Assembly (NCBI GenBank): GCA_016793245.1
Contig: JAEUHW010000263.1
Coordinates: forward strand, 1-50,025
Source of the DNA: Planctomycetota bacterium
GTDB lineage: Bacteria; Planctomycetota; UBA1135; JADKAF01
Reading direction: 5' to 3'
Length of the DNA: 50,025 nucleotides
Part shown: piece by piece, positions 8,487 through 14,733 of the stretch
Position numbering within the stretch: position 1 is the first letter of the stretch
Layout: every line of letters begins with the position of its first letter
The notes under the pieces: model-generated
Database searches by the model: none
What the model was told of the DNA's origin: nothing
The model's input: the letters and a program-made list of their open reading frames with translations, nothing else
Program-made: the position numbers and the translations under genes

Positions 8487-9083
8487 TCAGAGTTCGTTGT
8501 TCTTGCGGTTAGTTCGATTCATGAGCTCTGCGAGTGGTGCGCCGTCGACCCATCGTTCGACGATGTCGGCGGCGCGCTCGAGAGCGATCTCGATCTCCTC
8601 CCGTTCCTGCTTCGAGAATCGGGAGAGGACGTGATCTACGGTGTCGCGCTTCGGGGCGCCGATGCCGATCCGCAAGCGCGGATAGCTCTGCGTGCCCAGA
8701 TGGCGCTCGATGGACTTCAGCCCGTTGTGCCCGCCGCTCGAGCCGTCCGCGCGGAGGCGCAGCTGTCCGAGCTCGAGGTTCAGATCGTCGAGGACGATCA
8801 GGACCTCGCTCGGCTGCACCGCCCAGCGATCGACCAGAGAGCGAACCAAAGGACCGGTTTCGTTGACGTAGGTCCACGGCTCGGACAAGCAGGCCTGGAC
8901 CTGACCATCCTTACCGCGGATGCGCGCCAGTCGACCGAAGCGGCGACCGAGCGTGGGAGACTTCTCAGCCTCCAGCTCGACGCGCCGCCGTGCGGCGACG
9001 AGGCGAACCACATCGAAACCGACGTTGTGACGGGTGGATTCGTACTCCGCACCCGGATTGCCTATCCCGACGACCAGCTTCAA
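8487..9083 (-). CDS. pth: Peptidyl-tRNA hydrolase
   Basis: A 198-residue enzyme that frees tRNA from peptidyl-tRNA released by stalled ribosomes. Seen: VVGIGNPGAEYESTRHNVGF with the catalytic histidine (RHN), WTYVNETG in place of the usual QTYMNLSG, the acidic VLIVLDDLNLELG, and GSSGGHNGLKSIERHLGT. The TTG start at 9083 is chosen because GGAGGAG lies 8 bases upstream and the family begins right at this point; an ATG further upstream at 9305 would add 74 low-complexity residues. It heads the pth-rpsF-rpsR-rplI run, behind a promoter at 9246-9273. Confidence 0.95.
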   Translation of the reverse strand: MKLVVGIGNPGAEYESTRHNVGFDVVRLVAARRRVELEAEKSPTLGRRFGRLARIRGKDGQVQACLSEPWTYVNETGPLVRSLVDRWAVQPSEVLIVLDDLNLELGQLRLRADGSSGGHNGLKSIERHLGTQSYPRLRIGIGAPKRDTVDHVLSRFSKQEREEIEIALERAADIVERWVDGAPLAELMNRTNRKNNEL

Positions 9084-9245
9084 GGCAGCGCCTCCTCCAG
9101 ACCGAGCGCGTGTCCGCACCGGAACGAGAGACGAGCCCCATCGCGCAGTCGCGGGCAAGCCGGATCGGACCTGCCCCAAGCGAGGATGCATCGCGGAGGA
9201 ATCGAGCCCTCCGAGCGCGATCCTCCCGCCACAAGCGAGCGGGGC

Positions 9246-9273
9246 ATTATACGAACGCACTCGCCGCTCGCAA
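9246..9273 (-). promoter_or_regulatory. Sigma70-type promoter for pth-rpsF-rpsR-rplI
   Basis: On the minus strand TTGCGA (9273-9268) is followed after 16 bases by a perfect TATAAT (9251-9246). This is in the gap between rplY (stop at 9324) and pth (start at 9083), about 155 bases before the pth start. A consensus -10 box stands out in DNA this rich in GC. Confidence 0.65.
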
Positions 9274-9323
9274 GGGGGCGTCGGCACCGAGCGATGCCGA
9301 GCCACCTCGCACGGGGAGCGCGA

Positions 9324-9944
9324 CTAGGACTTCGTCTCCGCCGCGGGCTTGTCCGCAGCCGCCCCGGCTTCGCCTTCGGCGGGCTCCGTCGGCAGCGCGG
9401 CCATATGGCTCACGTTGCAGACGACCACCGAGGCTTCGCTGACCGCGCGAACACCGGCGGGCAGCGCGAGCTCCCCGACGTGGATCGCCTGTCCGATCTC
9501 GAGGTTCGACACCTCGACCTCGATGTGCTCGGGCATCGCCGTGGGATCGCACTCGATCTGCAGCTCCACCACCGGGGTGTTCAATCGACCGCCGGCAGCG
9601 AGGCCCTTCGCGTGCCCGATGAAGTGGAGAGGCACACCCACGCGCACCTTCTCACCCGCTTCGAGGCGCGTGAAGTCGGCGTGCATCGGGTACTCGCCGA
9701 GGGCGTCCCATTGGAGCTGCTTCAGCAGCGCCGAGAACGACTCCCGTCCGCCGTCGTCGATCTTGAACACGCGCGCGTGGTGCTTGATCGCCTGGCCGAA
9801 CTGGTGCGCGTCGATGGTGACGTGCTCAGGGGTCTTACCGTGCCCGTAGATCACGGCAGGGAGTCGCCCTTCCGAGCGCTCGCGCATGGCGGCACGCGTG
9901 CCGACCTTCTCGCGCTTCGTGGCTTGAATGCTGATGATTTTCAT
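9324..9944 (-). CDS. rplY: 50S ribosomal protein L25 / general stress protein Ctc
   Basis: A 206-residue member of the long L25 (Ctc/TL5) type, which binds 5S rRNA. The N-terminal L25 domain covers residues 1-95 (REKVGTRAAMRERSEGRLPAVIYG, shown here only as the opening of the fold; also YPMHADFTRL), and the TL5 C-terminal domain spans 100-190 (VRVGVPLHFIGHAKG, IEVEVSNLEIGQAIHV). An Ala/Glu/Pro tail follows. It precedes pth, the usual rplY-pth order. GGAG lies upstream of the ATG. Confidence 0.95.
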   Translation of the reverse strand: MKIISIQATKREKVGTRAAMRERSEGRLPAVIYGHGKTPEHVTIDAHQFGQAIKHHARVFKIDDGGRESFSALLKQLQWDALGEYPMHADFTRLEAGEKVRVGVPLHFIGHAKGLAAGGRLNTPVVELQIECDPTAMPEHIEVEVSNLEIGQAIHVGELALPAGVRAVSEASVVVCNVSHMAALPTEPAEGEAGAAADKPAAETKS

Positions 9945-9980
9945 GGGAGCGAGGCTCCTCCGCAGAGTGTGCGTCTAGTT

Positions 9981-10037
9981 CCGCGGCCACGAGGACCGCG
10001 GTGGTTCGGGCAGGTCTGCGGCGCTTTGGCGCCGCAG
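9981..10037. promoter_or_regulatory. Two adjacent hairpins between prs and rplY
   Basis: The 130-base gap between prs and rplY contains two inverted repeats: CCGCGG (9981-9986) with CCGCGG (9996-10001), and a perfect 9-base stem CTGCGGCGC / GCGCCGCAG (10016-10024, 10029-10037) with a 4-base loop. They lie in the rplY leader on the minus strand. No T-run follows either. They may be a leader control element for L25 or a transcript-end structure of prs. Confidence 0.4.
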
Positions 10038-10074
10038 CGAAGAAAGGAAGCGGCGCATCGGTGCCGCAGTTTTG

Positions 10075-11070
10075 TCAGTGCGGGTCGTCCTCGAAGAGGC
10101 TCGAAACCGACTTCGCGTGATGGATGTTCCAGATGGCCCGCGCCAAGAGCTTCGCGACCGAGACGACCTCCAGGTTCGGAACCAGGTCCGCACGCTGGGG
10201 GATCGTGTCCGTGACGAAGATCGCCTCCGCTTCACAGCTCCGGAGGCGCTCGATCGCCGGACCGCAGAAGACGCCGTGCGTCGCAGCCACGATCACGCGC
10301 TCGGCGCCGTGGCGGCGCACGATGCGCACGGCCTCGGTGATCGAGCCCGCCGTCGAGATCATGTCGTCGATCAGCACCACGTCGCGGCCCTTCACGTCAC
10401 CGATGACCGCCTCGACCACCGTCTGCTCTCCGGAGATCCGGCGCTTGTCGACGATCGCGAGCGGAGCATCGCCGAGCGCCTTCGCGTAGGCGCGCGCCAT
10501 CTTCACGCCTCCGACGTCGGGCGAGACGACGATCATGTTCTTCAGATCCCCGAAGCGCCGCAGGCGCTCCAGGAAGACGGGGCGCGCATAGAGATGATCG
10601 ACGGGGATGTCGAAGAACCCCTGGATCTGCGCGGCGTGCAGGTCGACCGTGAGCACGCGATTCGCGCCGGCGGTCGTGATGAGGTTCGCGACCAGCTTCG
10701 CGCTGATCGGCACGCGCCCCTCGTCCTTGCGATCCTTGCGCGCGTACCCGTAGTAGGGCAGCACCGCCGTGATCCGCTGCGCCGAGGCGCGGCGCAGGCA
10801 GTCGATCATCAGGAGCAGCTCCATCAACTGCTCGTTGGCCGGCGGGCAGGTGGGCTGCACCACGAAGACATCGCAGCCGCGCACGTCTTCGCCGACCTTG
10901 ATGTCCACCTCGAGGTCCGGGAAGCGCCGGATCTCCACGGCGCCGAGCGGATGCCCGAGGAACGCGCAGATGTCCTGCGCGAGCTGCTGGTTCGCGGTAC
11001 CGCTGATGATCTTCAGGCGATCCGCGTCGCGCATCGGATCAGAGGCGGAGCCAATGACGACTTCACGCAT
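10075..11070 (-). CDS. prs: Ribose-phosphate pyrophosphokinase (PRPP synthetase)
   Basis: A 331-residue enzyme making PRPP from ribose 5-phosphate and ATP for nucleotide, His and Trp synthesis. Seen: SGTANQQLAQ at the N-terminus, RRFPDLEVDIKV, the ATP-site YYGYARKDRK, SPDVGGVKMARAYAKALG, the catalytic flexible loop beginning DKRR, and the PRPP-binding motif VVLIDDMISTAGSI. The ATG overlaps the glmU stop by 8 bases (ATGCGTGA), the same geometry as the lpxC/oxidoreductase junction. It has about 15 residues before the usual start; an internal ATG at residue 13 is possible but has no better binding site. Confidence 0.96.
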   Translation of the reverse strand: MREVVIGSASDPMRDADRLKIISGTANQQLAQDICAFLGHPLGAVEIRRFPDLEVDIKVGEDVRGCDVFVVQPTCPPANEQLMELLLMIDCLRRASAQRITAVLPYYGYARKDRKDEGRVPISAKLVANLITTAGANRVLTVDLHAAQIQGFFDIPVDHLYARPVFLERLRRFGDLKNMIVVSPDVGGVKMARAYAKALGDAPLAIVDKRRISGEQTVVEAVIGDVKGRDVVLIDDMISTAGSITEAVRIVRRHGAERVIVAATHGVFCGPAIERLRSCEAEAIFVTDTIPQRADLVPNLEVVSVAKLLARAIWNIHHAKSVSSLFEDDPH

Positions 11071-12421
11071 GGCGCCCGTCCGTGCCGGCATCCGCCGGAG
11101 CTGCTCCCGAGGGGCGAGCCCCGCGCGCGGCCAGCGGTCGCGCCGGAACGCCGACCCAGACCTCGCCGGCGGGGATCTCCTTGTGCACCAGCGCGGCCTG
11201 AGCGCCGAGCTTCGCACCGTCCCCGACCGTCGCCGGGGCGACGAGGATGGCTCCCGAACCAATGAACGCGCGCGCGCCGATCCGCGTGGTGAACTTCGAC
11301 TTGCCGTCGTAGTTCGCGGTCACGGTGCCGGCGCCGATGTTCGCCTTCTCGCCGATGATCGCGTCACCGAGGTAGGTGAGGTGCTTCGCCTTCGAGCCCG
11401 CGGCCATCTGCGTGCGATTGACCTCGACGAAGTTCCCGACGTCGACACCTTCGGCGAGCGTCGTCCCGGGTCGCAGGTGCGCGAACGGGCCGACGGAGCA
11501 GTTCTCTCCCACCTTCACGTCATGCTGGATGACGACGCAGGGGTGGATCACCGTCCCCCGCCCGATCTCGACGTCGGCGTCGATGTAGGCCGTCTCCGGC
11601 GCGGTGATGCGGACGCCGTTCGCGAGGTGCCGCGTGAGGATCCGCTCCTGCAGCTCTTCGCGCGCGATCGCGAGCTCGCGGAGCGAGTTCACACCCTGCA
11701 CCTCGCGCTCGCCTCCGGCGCACAAGACCGGTCGGATCGGATAGCCGCGCGCGAGGAAGAGGCCGAGGACGTCGGTGAGGTAGTACTCCTTCTGGGCGTT
11801 CTCGGCGCGCACGGCGGCCAGGCACTCCCAGAGCCGCGGCGCGTCGAAGACGTAGACGCCCGCGTTGATCTCCTGCACCGCGCGCTGCTCGGGCGTCGCG
11901 TCCTTGTGCTCGATCACGCCTCGGAAGGCCCCGTGCGCGTCGCGCAGCACGCGCCCCATTCCCGTCGGATCCAGCATCTCGCAGGTAAGGAACGAGCAGC
12001 CTTCGGCGGGCTGCGCGTCGAGCAGAGCTCGCAGCGTCTCCGCGGTCAGCATCGGCGTGTCCCCGTAGAGCACGAGGACGCGACCCGCACCCCGAGGCAG
12101 AGCCGGCTCCGCCTGACGCACCGCGTGGGCCGTGCCGAGCTGCGGCTCCTGGACCACCGAACTCACGGCGGGCAGTCCGGAGAACGCAGCGGCAGATCCG
12201 CGCTGCGCGAGCGCGTTCCACTTCGTGAGCTCGACCTCGACTTGCTCGCGTCCGTGCCCGAGCACGGCGACCACGTGATCGGGGTGCAGCTCCGCCACGG
12301 CGTGCAGGATCCAGCGCAGCAACGGGCGACCACAGACGGCGTGGAGGACCTTCGGCAGGTCCGAACGCATGCGGGTCCCCTTGCCGGCCGCGAGCACGAT
12401 CACCGAGAGCGGCGCAGGCAT
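11063..12421 (-). CDS. glmU: Bifunctional GlcNAc-1-P uridylyltransferase / GlcN-1-P acetyltransferase
   Basis: A 452-residue enzyme for the last two steps to UDP-GlcNAc, the precursor of peptidoglycan and lipid A. The N-terminal uridylyltransferase starts VIVLAAGKGTRMRSDLPKVL and has the metal-site YGDTPML. The C-terminal left-handed beta helix has GNFVEVNRTQ, KHLTYLGDA and IGAGTVTANYDG, which bind acetyl-CoA and GlcN-1-P. The start at the ATG of MPAPLSVIV is preferred to an ATG 13 codons upstream because it matches the family. It is the first gene of the minus-strand block and overlaps prs by 8 bases. Confidence 0.96.
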   Translation of the reverse strand: MPAPLSVIVLAAGKGTRMRSDLPKVLHAVCGRPLLRWILHAVAELHPDHVVAVLGHGREQVEVELTKWNALAQRGSAAAFSGLPAVSSVVQEPQLGTAHAVRQAEPALPRGAGRVLVLYGDTPMLTAETLRALLDAQPAEGCSFLTCEMLDPTGMGRVLRDAHGAFRGVIEHKDATPEQRAVQEINAGVYVFDAPRLWECLAAVRAENAQKEYYLTDVLGLFLARGYPIRPVLCAGGEREVQGVNSLRELAIAREELQERILTRHLANGVRITAPETAYIDADVEIGRGTVIHPCVVIQHDVKVGENCSVGPFAHLRPGTTLAEGVDVGNFVEVNRTQMAAGSKAKHLTYLGDAIIGEKANIGAGTVTANYDGKSKFTTRIGARAFIGSGAILVAPATVGDGAKLGAQAALVHKEIPAGEVWVGVPARPLAARGARPSGAAPADAGTDGRHA

Positions 12422-12606
12422 CGGATGGACCTTCCGGGGCGGGCCGGAGCAGCGGCCCAAGAGGAACGAGGAACGGAGGATCGCCCAACGCTCGGGCGGG
12501 TCGAGCGCAGGTGAGATCAGCTCCGGGAAAAAGGGGCGGCGATGGTAGCCCCGCGCCTGTGGAGGGTCAAGCGCCGCGGCGGGCGCTCGCGAACCCGAGC
12601 GGTCGG

Positions 12607-12668
12607 AGCTCTCGCGGTGCCGGCCAAAGCCCTCGCGGTGCCGACCAGAGCCCTCGCGCTGCCGATCA
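12607..12668. repeat. Three tandem units of 20-21 bases at the 3' end of the PCP-like gene
   Basis: Units at 12607-12626, 12627-12647 and 12648-12668 share AGCCCTCGCGGTGCCGACCA with few changes. The last unit supplies the stop codon of the minus-strand PCP-like gene. The rest of the gap (12422-12606) shows no gene and no clear terminator. Confidence 0.6.
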
Positions 12669-13298
12669 GCCCGGCAAGAGCGCGAACTCGACGGCGGAGC
12701 GCACCGCCGAGAGCTGCAGAGCGGCGTCCATCGCGCGGCCCTTCAACTTCGGCTCGCGCCGGGCCTGCTCGGGCAACAAGGGCAGGCTGAGCGCCCCGAC
12801 TCGCACGCCCTGGAACGCCCCCGGGTCCTGACGGATCTGGAAGAGGACTTCATAGAGCACGTGGTTCGTGAGATGAGCGCCGGGGTCCTTGGAGGAGCGC
12901 ACCTCGATCTTGCGGGCTTCGAGGTAGGCGACGAGGGCGTCGGCCGCGAGCGAGGTCGGGAGCGAGACCGGTCCCTCCGCGATGATCGGTTCCTTCGTCG
13001 GGCAGTTGCCGCCGCCGTCGCGCACGCCGGCGAAGTCGCGCAGGTTGCGGGCGGCCGCTTCGACGGCGATCGCGGAGGCCTCGGCGCATTGCCCGGCGAT
13101 GATCACGGCGCGCGCCTTCAGCGTGCGGATGCGATCGACCAGGATGGCTCCAGCGCGGCGCATGTCCGCAGGGAGCATCTGGATCGTCAGGCGTTCGGCT
13201 TGGAAGCCCTCCTCGGCCAGGCTGCGCGCCACTTCGGCAGCCGAGTTGATCCGCTCGCCCGGCAGGGGCTGCATGGCGGCGAGGATCACTTCGGTCAC
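12666..13298 (-). CDS. Pyroglutamyl-peptidase I-like protein lacking the catalytic Cys and His (peptidase C15 fold, probable pseudoenzyme)
   Basis: A 210-residue protein, the length of pyrrolidone-carboxylate peptidases. Alignment by eye to the family: VIIAGQCAEASAIAVEAAARN corresponds to the strand and Glu81 region (E80 kept; quoted in part), PGAHLTNHVLYEVL to the active-site AGT(F/Y)VCNHLFY, and VGALSLPLLPEQ to GFIHIPYIPEQ. The nucleophile Cys144 is Thr144 here and the catalytic His168 is replaced in ALSLP. The N-terminal substrate loop TGFDPFGG has become AAMQPLPG. No other Cys sits near the site. The fold is therefore supported, but ordinary pyroglutamyl hydrolysis is unlikely. It is divergent from the CMD-like gene (259-base gap) and its role is unknown. 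Confidence 0.75.
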   Translation of the reverse strand: MTEVILAAMQPLPGERINSAAEVARSLAEEGFQAERLTIQMLPADMRRAGAILVDRIRTLKARAVIIAGQCAEASAIAVEAAARNLRDFAGVRDGGGNCPTKEPIIAEGPVSLPTSLAADALVAYLEARKIEVRSSKDPGAHLTNHVLYEVLFQIRQDPGAFQGVRVGALSLPLLPEQARREPKLKGRAMDAALQLSAVRSAVEFALLPG

Positions 13299-13395
13299 TG
13301 TTCACCTCCGACGAACGGATGCGCTGCGAGCCGAACGGGTGGCGAATCCCGGGAGAGGGGCGACTCCCGTTCGTGCCTGGCCTTTCGGCGTAAAA

Positions 13396-13470
13396 GCTCC
13401 CCCGCCGGGGCCGGGGAGCGGCGTCCTGCGCGGAACGCGGCGGACCATTGTGTTCGAGGAAAGCGCTTTC
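13396..13470. promoter_or_regulatory. Hairpin and 12-base palindrome in the divergent intergenic region
   Basis: The 259-base region between the divergent PCP-like and CMD-like genes holds the inverted repeat GCTCCCC / GGGGAGC (13396-13402, 13413-13419) and the perfect palindrome GAAAGCGCTTTC (13459-13470). The palindrome is about 90 bases before the CMD-like ATG and could be an operator. No convincing -35/-10 pair is seen. Confidence 0.3.
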
Positions 13471-13557
13471 GCAAAGACCGCACAGACAAAGGAGTTGGGA
13501 GCTGGCGAGGTCCGGGCCGGCCTGGCTCGGACCGGCCGCGGCGCCGATGATGGCGCC

Positions 13558-14241
13558 ATGAGCGAACTCCCGAGCGTCGAGCGCCTGCGCGCTGCCCTCG
13601 CGAACGCCGCGCCGCTCGACGCGCGCGCGGCCCTCCTCTGCGCCGTGCTCGGCGCGCTCGCGGTGAGCGAGCGCGAGCTGCTCGCCGCCGCATTCGATCT
13701 CGCGCGCGAGATCGGCATCGAGCGCGCGGCCCTGGAAGAGCTGCTGCTGCAGGGAACGCTGTTCGGCGGCTTCCCGCGCACCGTCGAGGCCTTCCAACTC
13801 CTGCGGACGCGCTGGGGCCCGCGAGCTCCGATGCCCGCGATCCCTCGGCCCGCCCCCGAGCCGGCCTTCGCCGCGGGCGAGGCGCTCTTCGACCGCATCT
13901 ACGCCGAGCTCGCCCCCGCCGTGCGGCGCGAGCTCTTCGAGCTCCATCCGGCGCTCGCGCACTGGATCGCCGAGCACGCCTATCGCGCGGTGCTCGCGCG
14001 AACGGAGCTCGATGCCGCGACGCGGGAACTCGCCGCGGTGACCGCGCTCGCCGCGAGCGGCTGTCGGCGACAGCTCCTCTCGCACGCCCGCGGCGCCGTG
14101 CGCTGCGGTGCCGCGGTCGAGGAGGTGCGCGCCGCCTTCCGCCTCGCCGGGCTCTTCCGCTCCGCCGCGAACCTCGCGGAGCTCGAAGTCCAGGTCGAGC
14201 GCGCCTTGCTCGCCGTCGCCGATCGCGAACGCGAAGCCTGA
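13558..14241 (+). CDS. Carboxymuconolactone decarboxylase (CMD)-like protein
   Basis: A 227-residue, largely helical, Ala/Leu/Arg-rich protein. The C-terminal part (about residues 120-215) resembles the CMD/AhpD fold: LDAATRELAAVTALAASGCR, then SHARGAVRCGAAVEEVRAAF, which is the C-x-(n)-H-x-x-G-A-x-x-x-G-A pattern of the family. The two-Cys AhpD motif CxxC is absent, so peroxidase/disulfide reductase activity is doubtful. The N-terminal 80 residues also look like a weaker CMD repeat (LCAVLGALAVSERELLAAA). The assignment rests on pattern only. It is divergent from the PCP-like gene and convergent with the FHA gene. Confidence 0.55.
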   Translation: MSELPSVERLRAALANAAPLDARAALLCAVLGALAVSERELLAAAFDLAREIGIERAALEELLLQGTLFGGFPRTVEAFQLLRTRWGPRAPMPAIPRPAPEPAFAAGEALFDRIYAELAPAVRRELFELHPALAHWIAEHAYRAVLARTELDAATRELAAVTALAASGCRRQLLSHARGAVRCGAAVEEVRAAFRLAGLFRSAANLAELEVQVERALLAVADREREA

Positions 14242-14304
14242 GAGAAGCGCAACCAGGTCCGGAGCCAGCGCAGCGCAGGCCGATCGAGCAGCGCCGCGAG
14301 CTCG

Positions 14305-14328
14305 GCCGTTCAGCCGTTCAGCCGTTCA
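14305..14328. repeat. Three tandem 8-base repeats at the stop of the FHA gene
   Basis: GCCGTTCA occurs three times in a row between the convergent CMD-like and FHA genes; the last copy contains the stop codon of the FHA gene on the minus strand. A simple slippage-type repeat that could change the FHA C-terminus when copy number varies. Confidence 0.7.
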
Positions 14329-14733
14329 GCTCTCCGCGACGAGCAGGAGCTGCACGAGAATGCGAAAGCCCGCGAGCTCGAGCGTCGCGGGCTTCTCCTG
14401 TAGATCGTCGATCACGAGGCGCTGTACGCGCTGGCCATTCACCAAGGTCCCATTCCGCGAGAGGTCTTCGATCTCGACGTGGCGCAGGTTGCAGAACGAG
14501 ACGCGCGTATGCTCGCGCGACATGCGGCGCAGGCGCTGGACCTCGGCGTCGCAACTGATCCCGCTCCGCTCGATGCTGGGCGCGAAGCCGCATTGTCGCG
14601 AGCGCCCCATCACCAGCGATTCGCCGAGGCGCAGACGCCGCTCCAGCCCGCGGAAGCCGCCGTCCAAACCCCGCACGATCAACAAGGGGAAGCCCGCGGA
14701 AAGCCGCGACAGCTCGGCGCGCGATTCGCTCAT
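14326..14733 (-). CDS. Small FHA-domain protein
   Basis: A 135-residue protein made almost entirely of one forkhead-associated domain, which binds phosphothreonine peptides. Seen: GRSRQCGF (family G-R), MSREHTRV (S-R-x-H) and DLSRNGTLVNGQRV (the N-G-T turn). No signal peptide or membrane segment, so it is cytoplasmic. Its ATG overlaps the stop of the kinase gene by 4 bases (ATGA), a strong hint that it reads phosphorylation by that kinase. The N-terminal 20 residues precede the domain and could hold a regulatory site. Confidence 0.85.
   Translation of the reverse strand: MSESRAELSRLSAGFPLLIVRGLDGGFRGLERRLRLGESLVMGRSRQCGFAPSIERSGISCDAEVQRLRRMSREHTRVSFCNLRHVEIEDLSRNGTLVNGQRVQRLVIDDLQEKPATLELAGFRILVQLLLVAES

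Noticed and set aside
9084..9305. A 74-residue N-terminal extension of peptidyl-tRNA hydrolase
   Set aside because: The family begins at LKLVVGIGNPG, a GGAGGAG lies before the TTG at 9083, and the extension would run over the promoter at 9246-9273.
12542..12790. A short plus-strand open frame with a seven-residue repeat (ALAVPxx)
   Set aside because: It only reflects the 21-base tandem repeat and overlaps the PCP-like gene antisense; no start signal.
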